Positions 9,123 to 19,733 of a stretch of DNA of 64,000 nucleotides are shown piece after piece (within the stretch, counting starts at the first letter, position 1; every line of letters begins with the position of its first letter). The stretch is from positions 124,001 through 188,000 of the forward strand of contig DASYYH010000011.1 in the NCBI GenBank assembly GCA_035934015.1, written 5' to 3'. The notes under the pieces are model-generated. The model was not told the origin of the DNA and searched no databases. It saw only the letters and a list, made by a program, of their open reading frames with translations. The translations under genes were made by a program, and so were the position numbers. Source of the DNA: Candidatus Acidiferrales bacterium (GTDB taxonomy: Bacteria; Acidobacteriota; Terriglobia; Acidiferrales; UBA7541).

Positions 9123-11479
9123 CGCACCCTCCGAGACTGCGCTTTCGCGCTGCCAGCGCTTTTTTGCAGAAGCTGCCAGATTTTTTCGCGCTTGATGGGC
9201 AAATCCACGTGGGTGATGCCGAACGGCGCGAGCGCGTCCACGACGGCATTGACGAGCGCGGGCGTTGCGCCGATGGTGCCCGCTTCTCCGACGCCTTTTA
9301 CGCCCATCGGATTCACGGGAGTCGGCGTGACGGTGCGATCGGTGACCAAACGCGGGAGATCGGCGGCGCGCGGAATGGCGTAATCGGTAAGTTCGCCGGA
9401 GATGAGCTGGCCATCCTTGTCGTATACGGCTTCTTCGAAGAGCACCTGTCCGACGGATTGCACGATGCCGCCGTGAATCTGGCCATCCACGAGAAGCGGA
9501 TTGATGACGTTGCCGCAATCGTCGACGGCGATGTATTTCGTGAGCTTCACTTCGCCTGTGTCGCGATCGATCTCGACGACGCAAACATGCGTGCCGAACG
9601 GAAACGTGAAATTCGAAGGCTCGAAGAACGTGGTGGCTTCGAGACCGGGTTCAACACCGGGCGGAAGCGTCTTGGCGACGTAGGCGGCGCCGACGGCTTC
9701 GCCGAAGGCGATGGATTTTTGCGGATCGGATTTGGATTGAATTTTGTGGCCAGCGAAAACCAATTTCGCCGGATCGACTTCGAGGATGTGGCCGGCGATT
9801 TTGGCCAGCTTGTCGCGCAGTTTTTCGAGCGATTTATATGCAGCCGTGCCGCCGACGGCGGTCGCGCGGCTGCCAAAGGTGCCGATGCCGTAGGGAACCT
9901 GGCTCGTATCGCCGTGAACGACGAGAACGTCTTCCGGAGCAACGCCGAGCATGTCCGCGCCAATCTGCGCGAAACTGGTTTCCTGGCCCTGGCCGTGCGG
10001 CGAAGAGCCGGTGAGGATTTTCACTTTGCCTGTAGGCTCGATGCGAACCGTGCCGCTTTCCCAGCCGCCGGCGGGCATGGCGCTCGACGGACCCATGGCG
10101 CAAATTTCCACGTAGCTGGAGACGCCAATGCCCATGATCTTGCCGGCCTTGCGCGCGGCCCCCTGTTCTTTGCGCAATTTTGCGTAAGCGGATTTTTTCG
10201 AAGCGGCTTCGAGGCAGCCCTGATAATTCGCCGTGTCATAAATCAGGCCGGTCGGCGTGGCGTAAGGAAAATCTTTCGGTTTAGGGAAATTCTTGCGGCG
10301 AATCTCGAGCGGGTCTTTCTTCAACTCGGCTGCGACGATGTCCATGGCGCGTTCGATGAAATAGGTCGCCTCGGGACGGCCCGCGCCGCGATAGGCATCG
10401 GTGGCCATTTTGTTGGTGAGCGCGCCGACAATTTCGATGCGCACGGCAGGAATTTTGTAGGAGCCGCAGAGCATCAGCGCGGTCAGGGTGGGGATCAGCG
10501 GCGTGAGCAACTGATAGTAGGCGCCCAGGTCGCCGATGATTTTGTAACGCGCTCCGAGAATCGTGCCATCGCGCTTGACGGCAAGCTCGACGTAGTTGAT
10601 GAAATCGCGGCCGTGAATCGTGGCCTGGAAATTCTCGCGGCGCGATTCGATCCATTTAACGGGCTTGCCGACTTTCATGGCCGCGTAAGCGCAAAGAGCC
10701 TCTTCGGCGTAGACGTTGAGCTTGCTGCCGAAACCACCGCCGACTTCTGGCGTGATCAAATGGATGGAAGTCTCCGAAAAGCCGAGCATCACGCCGACTT
10801 GCGTGCGGACGAGATGAGGGATTTGCGTGGAAGTCCAAATTGTGAGCTTCGGCTCGCCGGGATCGAAATTGGCGACCACGCCGCGCGGCTCCATGGCCAT
10901 GGGAATCAGGCGCTGATTGACCATGCGCTGTTTGATGACTTTGTCGGCTTTCTTGAATGCGCCAGCGACGTCGCCGCCTTCGAGCTCCCAACGATAGGCG
11001 ACGTTATCGTCGAAGTTGTCGTAGAGCTTGGGGGAGCCTTTGGCGATGGCTTTTTCGGGATCGACGACGGCGGGCAGAGGATCGTAATCCACTTCGACGA
11101 GATCGGCGGCGTCACGCGCGGCATATTTTTCAGAAGCGACGACAACGGCAACCGGCTCGCCGACGAAGCGAACTTTATCGGTGGCGAGGACGGTGCGCAT
11201 GGCGGGTTTCATGTCCGGAATTTGCGCGGCACACGGAACCGGGCCAATCACACCGCGAACATCTTCGCCGGTGAAAACGGCCACGACGCCGGGGGCGGCT
11301 TTCGCTTTCGAGGCGTTCACGGAACGAATTCGCGCGTGGGCATAAGGACTACGCACGACGACCATGTGGCACATGCCCGCCAGTTGAATGTCGTCCACAT
11401 AATGCGCGAGGCCCTGAATGAGACGCGGGTCCTCTTTGCGCTTCATCGGCCTACCGACGTATTTGTTTGCGGTTGCCAT
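9119..11479 (-). CDS. coxL: Molybdopterin-binding large subunit, form II CoxL-like
   Basis: The 786-residue large subunit of a xanthine-oxidase-family enzyme binds the molybdenum cofactor (GGGFGSKLNVYAEE, HGQGQETSFAQIGADMLG, GVGEAGTIGATPA). The active-site loop reads AYRGAGR, the form II (BMS) signature, whereas proven CO dehydrogenases of form I have AYxCSFR. It is therefore a CODH-like hydroxylase whose substrate may not be CO. The start at 11479 (MATANKYVGRP) has GGAGGAG directly upstream; the open frame continues 37 residues further but these are not family-like. The gene order S-L-M also fits form II. No coxD/E/F maturation genes are visible in the window. Confidence 0.93.
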   Translation of the reverse strand: MATANKYVGRPMKRKEDPRLIQGLAHYVDDIQLAGMCHMVVVRSPYAHARIRSVNASKAKAAPGVVAVFTGEDVRGVIGPVPCAAQIPDMKPAMRTVLATDKVRFVGEPVAVVVASEKYAARDAADLVEVDYDPLPAVVDPEKAIAKGSPKLYDNFDDNVAYRWELEGGDVAGAFKKADKVIKQRMVNQRLIPMAMEPRGVVANFDPGEPKLTIWTSTQIPHLVRTQVGVMLGFSETSIHLITPEVGGGFGSKLNVYAEEALCAYAAMKVGKPVKWIESRRENFQATIHGRDFINYVELAVKRDGTILGARYKIIGDLGAYYQLLTPLIPTLTALMLCGSYKIPAVRIEIVGALTNKMATDAYRGAGRPEATYFIERAMDIVAAELKKDPLEIRRKNFPKPKDFPYATPTGLIYDTANYQGCLEAASKKSAYAKLRKEQGAARKAGKIMGIGVSSYVEICAMGPSSAMPAGGWESGTVRIEPTGKVKILTGSSPHGQGQETSFAQIGADMLGVAPEDVLVVHGDTSQVPYGIGTFGSRATAVGGTAAYKSLEKLRDKLAKIAGHILEVDPAKLVFAGHKIQSKSDPQKSIAFGEAVGAAYVAKTLPPGVEPGLEATTFFEPSNFTFPFGTHVCVVEIDRDTGEVKLTKYIAVDDCGNVINPLLVDGQIHGGIVQSVGQVLFEEAVYDKDGQLISGELTDYAIPRAADLPRLVTDRTVTPTPVNPMGVKGVGEAGTIGATPALVNAVVDALAPFGITHVDLPIKREKIWQLLQKSAGSAKAQSRRVR

Positions 11480-11511
11480 ATCTCCTCCGCGAGGCGCGGC
11501 GCCAGAAATTT

Positions 11512-12018
11512 CTAGTGGCCGTTGGCGGCCATTTTTTTGGCTGCGTATTGAATCGCGTCCACAATGTGCTGATAGCCCGTGCAGCGGCACAGATTGCCGG
11601 AAATTGCGGTGCGAATTTCGGTTTCACTGGGATCGGGATTTTCGTTCAAAAGCGCGGTTGCGGTCAGAATCATGCCGGGCGTGCAATAGCCGCATTGCAG
11701 GCCGTGCTTCTCCCAAAAACCTTCCTGCACGGGATGAAGCGAAGCGCCATTCCCGGAGCCATGAGAATTGCACGTCGCAGCGAGGCCTTCGATGGTGGTG
11801 ATTTCGGCACCGCTGGCCTGCGCGGCGAGCATGGTGCAGGATTTGACCGCTTTGCCATCGAGGAGAACCGTGCATGCACCGCAGAGGCTGGTTTCGCAGC
11901 CGATGTGAGTGCCGGTGAGGCCAAGGGTATCGCGGAGGTAATGCACCAGAAGCAAGCGCGGCTCGACCGAGCTTTCGTGCTCTTTGCCATTCACGCGAAG
12001 CCGAATCTGAAGTGCCAT
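11512..12018 (-). CDS. coxS: [2Fe-2S] small subunit of the CODH-like hydroxylase
   Basis: The 168-residue protein has both cluster sites of the family: the plant-ferredoxin type [10 protein letters not shown] (about residues 39-48) with a further Cys in VKSC, and the C-terminal pair CGYCTPGM and LCRCTGYQ. It transfers electrons between the molybdenum centre of CoxL and the FAD of CoxM. GGGGAGG lies before the ATG at 12018. It is the first gene of the unit, 32 bp upstream of coxL, and a candidate promoter lies at 12075-12103. Confidence 0.95.
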   Translation of the reverse strand: MALQIRLRVNGKEHESSVEPRLLLVHYLRDTLGLTGTHIGCETSLCGACTVLLDGKAVKSCTMLAAQASGAEITTIEGLAATCNSHGSGNGASLHPVQEGFWEKHGLQCGYCTPGMILTATALLNENPDPSETEIRTAISGNLCRCTGYQHIVDAIQYAAKKMAANGH

Positions 12019-12074
12019 AGCGCCTCCCCGCGAAAAATTCTGTCCGAGTAAGCTGTTTTAGAGATGGGAGAGGA

Positions 12075-12103
12075 ACGTTACTCCCGAGGAGTGAAAATAT
12101 CAA
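12075..12103 (-). promoter_or_regulatory. Candidate promoter of the cox operon
   Basis: On the minus strand TTGATA (12098-12103) and TAACGT (12075-12080) are separated by 17 bp. The spacer holds a small palindrome, ACTCC CGA GGAGT, that could serve as an operator. The -10 is a weak match. Confidence 0.4.
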
Positions 12104-12171
12104 GCGCGGGACATTTGCCGATGACTATCGCGACGGCAAAATGAGCTTGCTGCTACAGTTTCGGGGAACAG

Positions 12172-12214
12172 CAGATTCCTCGCTCTGCCTGTCGGCGACA
12201 GGCAGGCTCGGAAT
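12172..12214. repeat. Dispersed palindromic repeat with 9-bp stem
   Basis: CTGCCTGTC, GGC loop, GACAGGCAG (12185-12205) is a perfect 9-bp hairpin flanked by GCAGATTCCTCGCT and GCTCGGAATGACA. The flanks resemble those of the element at 7307-7346 and the AGGAATGACA at about 2629. It sits between the CBS-domain gene (stop at 12242) and the cox promoter and might also act as a transcript end. Confidence 0.6.
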
Positions 12215-12241
12215 GACAACAATCCTCTTCCAACGAAATGA

Positions 12242-13534
12242 TTAAGCCGTATATCCGGCTGCGGCGCGCCCCTCGGCCTGGCGGCGGGCGCGGAGGCGGA
12301 GGACCTTTCGCTGATTGGCTTCGAGAACTTCGAACTGCAACCCATCGAAGGCGATTTTTTCTCCTGCCACGGGCACATGGCCAGCGATGTGGTTGAGCAG
12401 GCCGGAAAGTGTGGCGGCGCTCGATTCCGGCTCGTCTTCGTGGACTTCGACGCCGAATAAATCCTTCAGCTTTTCAACCGAGACGCTGCCGCGCAGAACC
12501 ATGCTGCCGTCTTTTTCGCGGACGACATCGGGAGCCAGATGGCGATCCTCTTCGCCGATTTCGCCGACGATTTCCTCGACGAGGTCCTCGGCGGTGACAA
12601 TGCCGGCCACGGAGCCGTATTCGTCAATCACAATGGCCATTTGCTGATTCTTGCGCTGCATCTCCTTGAGAAGACTCGAACCCATTTTCGCTTCGGGCAC
12701 GAACAGCGCCGGGCGGACGATCTCGCGGACCGTCCGGCGGGCGGCTTCACTTTCGCGAATCTGCAAAATATCGCGCGCGATGACGATGCCGATGATTTCG
12801 TCCAGAGCGTTTTCATAAACCGGCAAGCGCGAGAATTTCGTTTCCACGGCGAGGCGGCGCAATTGCTCAATCGTGGCGCTGGCGGCGATGGCGACGACAT
12901 CGGGGCGAGGAGTCATGACCTCGCGGACGCGCTTATCGCTGAACTCGACGACCTGCTCGATGAGCCGCGCTTCGTCATGCTCGAGAATTCCCTCTTCGGT
13001 CGCGGCTTCGACGATGGCTTCGATGGCCTGCTGATCATCCGGAGGAGCACCCTCTTCGGCTTCGTCGGAAATATGGAGCAGCGAGATCGTGAATTCCAGA
13101 AAAGCCTGAACCGGCCAGATGATCCACGCCAGTCCGCGGACGAGCGGAAGAATCGGAATCAGCCAGCGGCCGCTGGTGCGCGCCAGGAACAGAGCGGGAA
13201 GAAACTGCATCCCGACAATGACTTCGAGGCCCAGGAAAAAAATCATCTCCGCAACGATTTGCCAAGTTTGGCCGGCGAACAGAATCACCGCGCGCGCCGT
13301 GAGTACCGAGACGATGACGAGTCCAAGGCGCGTGAGCAGGCTGAATGTGCCGCCGGCGCGAGCGCGCGAGAGATGCATGCGCGGCTCGATTTCGGCGACG
13401 AAAATATCGAGATTGGCGTGCGCAGGACCGGCGACCACGCGGCCAAGCTGGCGGTAAATGCGATCGAGATAGGCAAGGATGGCCAAGCCCGCAGCGAGAA
13501 CCAAGATGCCGGCCGTATAGATGAGCACGCCCAT
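12242..13534 (-). CDS. CBS-pair / CorC_HlyC-domain membrane protein
   Basis: The 430-residue protein begins with several hydrophobic helices (about 1-25, 65-90, 93-115 and 122-140). A CBS pair follows, starting at VREVMTPRPDVVAI (about 205) and including QMAIVIDEYGSVAGIVTAEDLVEEIVGEI, and then a C-terminal CorC_HlyC domain (DGSMVLRGSVSVEKLKDLF onwards). Family members are linked to magnesium/cobalt efflux and often called hemolysin-like. It follows ybeY by two bases in a phoH-ybeY-corC order that is conserved widely. The ion handled here is not shown by the sequence. Confidence 0.9.
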   Translation of the reverse strand: MGVLIYTAGILVLAAGLAILAYLDRIYRQLGRVVAGPAHANLDIFVAEIEPRMHLSRARAGGTFSLLTRLGLVIVSVLTARAVILFAGQTWQIVAEMIFFLGLEVIVGMQFLPALFLARTSGRWLIPILPLVRGLAWIIWPVQAFLEFTISLLHISDEAEEGAPPDDQQAIEAIVEAATEEGILEHDEARLIEQVVEFSDKRVREVMTPRPDVVAIAASATIEQLRRLAVETKFSRLPVYENALDEIIGIVIARDILQIRESEAARRTVREIVRPALFVPEAKMGSSLLKEMQRKNQQMAIVIDEYGSVAGIVTAEDLVEEIVGEIGEEDRHLAPDVVREKDGSMVLRGSVSVEKLKDLFGVEVHEDEPESSAATLSGLLNHIAGHVPVAGEKIAFDGLQFEVLEANQRKVLRLRARRQAEGRAAAGYTA

Positions 13535-13536
13535 GT

Positions 13537-13986
13537 TCAGCCAATCCCCAGCCGCGCGCGCAGCTTCATTTCAAGGCGCTCCATTTGGCCGTTGTCGGTT
13601 TCATGGTCATAGCCGAGCAAATGCAAAACACCGTGGAGAATCAGCACGCGCAATTCTTCGCTGAGAGTGCGACCCAGTGCGAGTGCGTTTTTTTTCGCGA
13701 CAGCCGGCGCGATGGCGATATCGCCCAGATATGTGCCGTGCGCTGCGCCATTCGGCGAAGGCGAAGGATTTTTTCCGCGGCTTGCGCCGTTTGCCGGAAA
13801 CGACAAAACATCGGTCGGCTTTGATTTGTCGCGGTAGGCGCGATTCCAACGAGCCATTTGCGCATCATCCACCAGACAAACCGTGACAGAACCAGCGGGC
13901 GCGTGAAGCAACGTCATAACGCGCCCGAGGAAAGTCTCCAGGGGAACGGAGGCGACGCGCACACGTTTCTGGCGATTGATTACCAT
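13537..13986 (-). CDS. ybeY: Endoribonuclease YbeY (rRNA maturation)
   Basis: The 149-residue protein has the zinc-binding HGVLHLLGYDH motif (about residue 114-124) that defines YbeY, a single-strand RNase that matures the 16S rRNA 3' end and supports ribosome quality control. DVLSFP and GDIAIAPAVAKKNA are further family blocks. The start at 13986 (MVINRQKRVRV) is taken over the upstream frame, which overlaps phoH and is not family-like. It lies 10 bp downstream of phoH and 2 bp upstream of the CBS-domain gene. The proline/serine loop NGASRGKNPSPSPNGAAHG is longer than in E. coli. Confidence 0.93.
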   Translation of the reverse strand: MVINRQKRVRVASVPLETFLGRVMTLLHAPAGSVTVCLVDDAQMARWNRAYRDKSKPTDVLSFPANGASRGKNPSPSPNGAAHGTYLGDIAIAPAVAKKNALALGRTLSEELRVLILHGVLHLLGYDHETDNGQMERLEMKLRARLGIG

Positions 13987-13996
13987 GGCGCAGAGA

Positions 13997-15031
<1,035 letters not shown>

Positions 15032-15164
15032 GCTGGCAAACCCAAAGCCAACGCATATACGTTAGCGCATGGGGGAGAAGAGGTCAATATGCATGACGAT
15101 AAGCAATTCAATATCAATAAGATAACCGCTACGGCCCCGCTCAATTCCCACGCAGGCAGAGTCG

Positions 15165-17702
15165 CTATTGCTGGCGCAATGCGGTATTGGGGTCGACGCT
15201 CGCGGCGCGCCAAGCGGGCATCCAAGATGCAATGCCGGCAATCAGGAAAAATAGAACCACCATGGCAACGAAAGTAACCGGGTCGGTGGGCTTCACGCCG
15301 ATCAGCATCGAGGTCATCAGACGCGTGAGTGCCGCGGCGGCAAACAAGCCCGCCGCAATGCCGACAGCCGTCAACTGAAGGCCTTGCCCGACGACCAATT
15401 TGAAAATTCTCGACGGCTGCGCGCCGAGGGCCATGCGCACGCCGATTTCCGCCGTGCGCTGGCGCACGACGGTCGAGAGCACACCATAAAGGCCCACGCC
15501 CGCGAGCAGAGCTGCGATTATCGCGAAGACTCCGATGAGCAGCAGAGAAAAACGCGTGCTCGCTTGCGCCTTTTCCACTACCGCGGTCATGGGCAGCATC
15601 TGGTTGACGAGCAACTGCGAGTTGATGGCCTTGATCGCCGCGCGCACCTGGCCCGCGAATCTCTCGACATTGCCATTCGAGCGAATCGCCCATTCGCCGA
15701 CGGCCCCTGAACCGACGAATGAATCCGTAAAGTAGACCTGCTCGCGACCGGGAACACTGAGCGACTCATCGCGCGTGTGTCCGACAACACCAATGACCTC
15801 GACGGGTTCCGCTTCCGGCGTGCGAACGCGAATCAGAATCTGCTTGCCGACAGCCGAGCCATCGGGGAAAGCCTTCTTCGCCAGTTCTTCATCGATGACT
15901 ACAACTTTGCGGCCGGGAATGACTGCGCCCGGCGCCGGATTGCGCAGCGCCCCGTTGGGAAGCGGTGTATTGTCGGCATCCGTGAACGTACGGCCCGCGA
16001 GAAGCGGAATGTGCATCGCTTCGAAGTAGCCCGGAAGAACAAACTGAAAATCCGTGGCCTGAAATTTGCTGGCATCAGCGCCTGCATCGAGATTGCCCCA
16101 CCGGATGGGAGAAAATAATCCGTCCAAAGGAAATGGAGAGGAAGCAGTCACGCTCTCGACGCCAGGAATCGCCTGCAGGCGTTGCTGGATTTCTCTGACT
16201 GCGGCGGCGCGGGAATCGGGCGTGTTCCCCCCGAGGTTCCCCAGCAGCGTGAACGTGAGCATGCCATGGGCGTCGTAGCCGGGATTGATATTCTGGAGAT
16301 CGCGGAAGCTGCGAATCATCAAACCGGAGCCAACGAGCAGCACAAATGAAAGCGCGACTTCGGCGACGACGACGAGCTTGCGCAGAAGACCTCCGCTCGT
16401 GAGGCCTTCGTTGCGGCTGCTGCCGCCCAGCAGCGTGATTATATTCGGCCGCGAAGCGCGCCATGCCGAGATCATGCCGAAAATGGCTGCGGCCACCAGC
16501 GCGGCGAGGACGGTAAAGCCGAGCACAGGCGCATCGATGCGAATCGTATCCACACGAGGCAGATTCGCCGGAGCGAGCGCAAGCAATTCCTGAATCCCCG
16601 CCCAGGCAAGGACAAGTCCTCCCAAAGCGCCCAGCGCCGCGAGCAAAAAAGCCTCGGTCAGCATCTGGCGCGAGAGATGCCAGCGCGTTGCGCCCATAGC
16701 CGAACGTACGGCGAGTTCGCGCTCCCTCAATGAAGCGCGCACGAGCAGCAAATTAGCGACATTGGCGCACGCGATGAGCAGCAGGAAAATCACCGCGCCC
16801 ATGAGCGCCAGAATCGTTGGACGAACTTCGGAGACAAGATGCGCGCGCATGGGTTCCACGCGGATGGCATACCCTGCTGTACGCTCAATCAGGAAATTTT
16901 TGCGCGCTTCGGCAGCCACATTGTCCGCGGCGATTTGCGCTGCGGCGAGAGACACGCCATCTTTCAGCCGACCGACCGCGTGAATCGAGACCGAATTGCG
17001 ATTGGCGTTACCGTAGTTCAAGCGATTGGCGACCCAGATTTGAGGGTCGGTTTCCGTCTCGGCCTCCGGCGGAAAATACAAACGGAAATGAGGAGCGAGG
17101 ACTCCGACAATCACGGGCGCGAACTGGCCGGGCGTATGAATGATGGTTCCGATGATTGCGGGATTACCGCCGTAGCGCTGCTGAAAATATTCATAGCTGA
17201 GGATGACCATCGCGGGCAGACGAGGCGGAGGAGTACCCGCCGGCGCCGCGCCCGGAGCGGGCGGCGGAGGCTGCGGGAGGCCATCCTGCGGCGTGAAATC
17301 GCGGCCCTGGACAATCCTCGCGCCCATCAGATCAAAGAAATTTGTAGTGACTATCGCGGTGCGAACCTGCTGTGGCGTGCCGTCCTCTTGCGGCAGAGTG
17401 AGGTTAAAGGTAAAAACTCCGCCCATATCCTGAAAGACATTTTTCGTGCCATCGCGCAGATCAATGTAGTCCTCGTTGGAAAACGGGAAGTCGCGGACGT
17501 GGCGAACGGTCATGTCGCTGCATGCGACGACAAGCTGATCGGGATTCTTATACGGCAGCGGCTTCAAGATCACGGCATTCATCACGCTGAAGATTGCTGT
17601 GCTCGCGCCGACGCCCAGGGCAATCGTCAGGGCGGCGGTGAGCGTGAAGATGGGACTCTTGCGAAGGATACGGCCCGCGTATTTCAGGTCTTGCAAGACC
17701 AT
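15165..17702 (-). CDS. ADOP-type ABC permease (MacB/FtsX-like, orphan)
   Basis: The 845-residue protein begins [39 protein letters not shown], the hallmark start of acidobacterial duplicated orphan permeases. It has a MacB-like periplasmic domain, then an FtsX core (helices around 295-315, 345-370 and 390-410), a second periplasmic domain and a second FtsX core (helices around 720, 775 and 810). The end [16 protein letters not shown] is typical. No ATP-binding partner lies nearby, as is usual for the group. Transport substrate is unknown; relatives in MacB export peptides or macrolides, or shape the envelope. Confidence 0.92.
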   Translation of the reverse strand: MVLQDLKYAGRILRKSPIFTLTAALTIALGVGASTAIFSVMNAVILKPLPYKNPDQLVVACSDMTVRHVRDFPFSNEDYIDLRDGTKNVFQDMGGVFTFNLTLPQEDGTPQQVRTAIVTTNFFDLMGARIVQGRDFTPQDGLPQPPPPAPGAAPAGTPPPRLPAMVILSYEYFQQRYGGNPAIIGTIIHTPGQFAPVIVGVLAPHFRLYFPPEAETETDPQIWVANRLNYGNANRNSVSIHAVGRLKDGVSLAAAQIAADNVAAEARKNFLIERTAGYAIRVEPMRAHLVSEVRPTILALMGAVIFLLLIACANVANLLLVRASLRERELAVRSAMGATRWHLSRQMLTEAFLLAALGALGGLVLAWAGIQELLALAPANLPRVDTIRIDAPVLGFTVLAALVAAAIFGMISAWRASRPNIITLLGGSSRNEGLTSGGLLRKLVVVAEVALSFVLLVGSGLMIRSFRDLQNINPGYDAHGMLTFTLLGNLGGNTPDSRAAAVREIQQRLQAIPGVESVTASSPFPLDGLFSPIRWGNLDAGADASKFQATDFQFVLPGYFEAMHIPLLAGRTFTDADNTPLPNGALRNPAPGAVIPGRKVVVIDEELAKKAFPDGSAVGKQILIRVRTPEAEPVEVIGVVGHTRDESLSVPGREQVYFTDSFVGSGAVGEWAIRSNGNVERFAGQVRAAIKAINSQLLVNQMLPMTAVVEKAQASTRFSLLLIGVFAIIAALLAGVGLYGVLSTVVRQRTAEIGVRMALGAQPSRIFKLVVGQGLQLTAVGIAAGLFAAAALTRLMTSMLIGVKPTDPVTFVAMVVLFFLIAGIASWMPAWRAASVDPNTALRQQ

Positions 17703-17805
17703 GCTCGCCCCCCAGGCAGCACTGCGTCAACGGATTAGATTCGCCCCCGGCCTGGTCCGTTTCGACTTGATTGGAAATGATTCCTGTGCGGTTGGATTCC
17801 CGAAA

Positions 17806-17834
17806 TTGACAAAGGTGAGCACGTCCGTTACTCT
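17806..17834 (+). promoter_or_regulatory. Promoter of rpsT
   Basis: TTGACA (17806-17811) is a consensus -35 and TACTCT (17829-17834) a fair -10, with a 17-bp spacer. It is 35 bp upstream of the rpsT ATG and correctly oriented. Confidence 0.75.
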
Positions 17835-17868
17835 TGATAATTCGATTTTATCTTTGGAGGAACGCTGA

Positions 17869-18174
17869 ATGCCGCAGGGCACGCCAGTCAAGCAAAAGAA
17901 GAGGTCCAAGTCAGTATTCAAAAATATGCGGCAGACGGAGCATCGCACGATCGTGAATCGCGCGAACCGCACGCGCGTGCGCACGGCGATTCGCCAGTTT
18001 CGCGCGTCGCTGGCGTCTGGAGACGCAGCGAAGACGGAAAAGCTCGTCCCGCAGACGTTTTCGGAGCTGGATCGCGCGGTGAAGAATCACTCCCTGCCGC
18101 GCAATACGGCGAACCGGCACAAATCGCGGCTGACCCTCGCGTTGAACCGTTTGCGCCAGCAGAAGAAATCCTAG
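17869..18174 (+). CDS. rpsT: 30S ribosomal protein S20
   Basis: The 101-residue, strongly basic protein has the S20 pattern: KKRSKSVFKNMRQTEHRTIVNRANRTRVRTAIR, then LVPQTFSELDRAVKNHSLPRNTANRHKSRL. S20 binds 16S rRNA in the 30S body. GGAGG precedes the ATG at 17869 and a good promoter lies upstream. The C-terminal end overlaps the end of holA, encoded on the other strand, by four bases, so the two transcripts converge without an intergenic terminator. Confidence 0.97.
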   Translation: MPQGTPVKQKKRSKSVFKNMRQTEHRTIVNRANRTRVRTAIRQFRASLASGDAAKTEKLVPQTFSELDRAVKNHSLPRNTANRHKSRLTLALNRLRQQKKS

Positions 18175-19199
18175 GCGGCAGCTCCGGCGCGCGTGGTGGT
18201 CAGCCGGGCGATCAGGAATTCGAGCATGGCGCGCGGATTCGGCCCGCCAGATTTCAAGGCGCTGTCCGCTTCGGCAAGAGCGACGATTCCTGCCAGTAAT
18301 TGTTCCCTGGGAATTTTGCGGCATTGCGCTAGCGCGATAGCTGCAGTGTCCGGATGCATGCCCAACTCTCGCGCGGCTTGAAATTGATTCGTTCCGGCCG
18401 GGATTTCGCGCGCTTCGATCAGCTTGCGGTACATCCACGCCAGAGCGCCGACGATTCCGGCGGGCTGCTCGCCTTCGCGCAATAATGCATCGAGGAATTC
18501 CATGGCCGCGCGGCGATCGCGCGCGGCAAAGACTTCCGCCAGTTTCCACACGGTAAATTTTCTCGCAGAAACGACCAGCGCATCCACGTCGGCGATTTCG
18601 ATCTTGCGTCCCAGCGCATAGAGCGAAAGCTTTTCGAGCTCGACACGAATTTTCGCCGGTTCTCCGTTGACCGCGACGGCGAGTTCCGCAGCGGCGCGTG
18701 GATCAATTTGCGCGGCCAGTTCACGCGCCATATCCATCGTCAGCGTGGCGAGGTCCTGATCCGCAACGGACAAATCGACGACAAGCGCATGTTCGGAGAG
18801 AATTTTGTAGAATTTGCGCCTGCGGTCGAGCTGGCCTTCGAAAATGACAATTGAAAATGGCGCGGGATTTTTCAAGTAGGCTTCCATCTCGCCGATAATC
18901 ATCTCGACGGTTTTGTCGTCGCCCTGTTCGAGGTCTTCCGCATTTTCGAGAATCACAATCTGATGCGGGGAAAGCATCGGGACGGTCTGCGCGCGGTCGA
19001 GCATTTCGCGCCAGCCGCCGCCTCTTGCAGGAATTTTCGCCACGGCCCAATCGCGCGCCGCCTGCGGAACGAATGCCTCGATGAAAGCGGTGCGGCAGCG
19101 GTCGCGGAGATACGGATCCGCGCCCATCAGTGCGACAGCCGGAATCGCTTTGCCCTTCGCGATTCGCTGCAGCAGATTTTCGAGCGTCGCTTGCGGCAT
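18171..19199 (-). CDS. holA: DNA polymerase III subunit delta
   Basis: The 342-residue protein has the HolA layout: an N-terminal AAA+ like domain beginning MPQATLENLLQRIAKGKAIPAVALMGADPYLRDRC, a helical middle and a C-terminal collar domain (RKLIEAREIPAGTNQFQAARELGM). Delta opens the beta clamp in the clamp loader. The ATG overlaps the lptE stop as TGATG. It ends a run with lptE, as in many bacteria, and converges on rpsT. Confidence 0.93.
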   Translation of the reverse strand: MPQATLENLLQRIAKGKAIPAVALMGADPYLRDRCRTAFIEAFVPQAARDWAVAKIPARGGGWREMLDRAQTVPMLSPHQIVILENAEDLEQGDDKTVEMIIGEMEAYLKNPAPFSIVIFEGQLDRRRKFYKILSEHALVVDLSVADQDLATLTMDMARELAAQIDPRAAAELAVAVNGEPAKIRVELEKLSLYALGRKIEIADVDALVVSARKFTVWKLAEVFAARDRRAAMEFLDALLREGEQPAGIVGALAWMYRKLIEAREIPAGTNQFQAARELGMHPDTAAIALAQCRKIPREQLLAGIVALAEADSALKSGGPNPRAMLEFLIARLTTTRAGAAA

Positions 19200-19717
19200 C
19201 AGAAACCCTCGAGCAATGCGGAAACCAAATCCGAAGCGAATTTGCGCGACATGCGCTCAAACGCCGGGTCCTCTTCCTGAAAAAGCGCATTCACGTCGTT
19301 GGAGACCTGATATTCGTCGCGGAATATGAAATTATTGTTGCGATAGATGCTTTTTTTCGCCGATTCATCCACGAGATTCACTTTCAGCTTCAATGTCACC
19401 AAAAATGTCGTGACGTGGCCGGAAGATGCGTCAAAAAGCAGAGGCACAACTTCGATATCCGTGATGTCGCCGCGGAGCACGGCATTCGCGCCAGCAGGGC
19501 TGGGAACCACGCGATATTTCGTGCGCACCAGCAGCTCGTGAATCACAGCATTGGTGACGCGCTGCTCGATGCGGTAGGCAGGCGTCTGATTCGTGAATAT
19601 GGGAACGGCCAGTGTCTGCCACTCGGCCGGCAACTGGCCGCCGCGGCCAATGACATGATATCCGCATCCGCTGGCCACAAAAAAAATACACGGAACGACA
19701 GCAGCGAGCAATCTCAC
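19199..19717 (-). CDS. lptE: LPS-assembly lipoprotein LptE
   Basis: With a GTG start at 19717 the protein begins MRLLAAVVPCIFFVASGCGYHVIG, a lipoprotein signal with lipobox VASGC. The mature part has the LptE-type sequence LPAEWQTLAVPIFTNQTPAYRIEQRVTNAVIHEL. LptE plugs the LptD barrel that inserts lipopolysaccharide in the outer membrane. The frame runs upstream to an ATG at 19777, but that version would overlap the upstream gene by 44 bp and spoil the signal peptide; GGAAG precedes the GTG. It is coupled to holA. Confidence 0.88.
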   Translation of the reverse strand: MRLLAAVVPCIFFVASGCGYHVIGRGGQLPAEWQTLAVPIFTNQTPAYRIEQRVTNAVIHELLVRTKYRVVPSPAGANAVLRGDITDIEVVPLLFDASSGHVTTFLVTLKLKVNLVDESAKKSIYRNNNFIFRDEYQVSNDVNALFQEEDPAFERMSRKFASDLVSALLEGF

Positions 19718-19733
19718 GCGCCAACTTCCGAAT

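Noticed and set aside
9089-11515. 808-residue open frame on the plus strand opposite coxL
   Set aside because: It is exactly antisense to a clear coxL gene and its sequence is Arg/Gly/Asp/Phe-rich with no family features. Long antisense frames are expected from the GC-rich third positions.
18165-18180. Terminator between rpsT and holA
   Set aside because: The two genes overlap tail to tail and no hairpin with a T-run is present.
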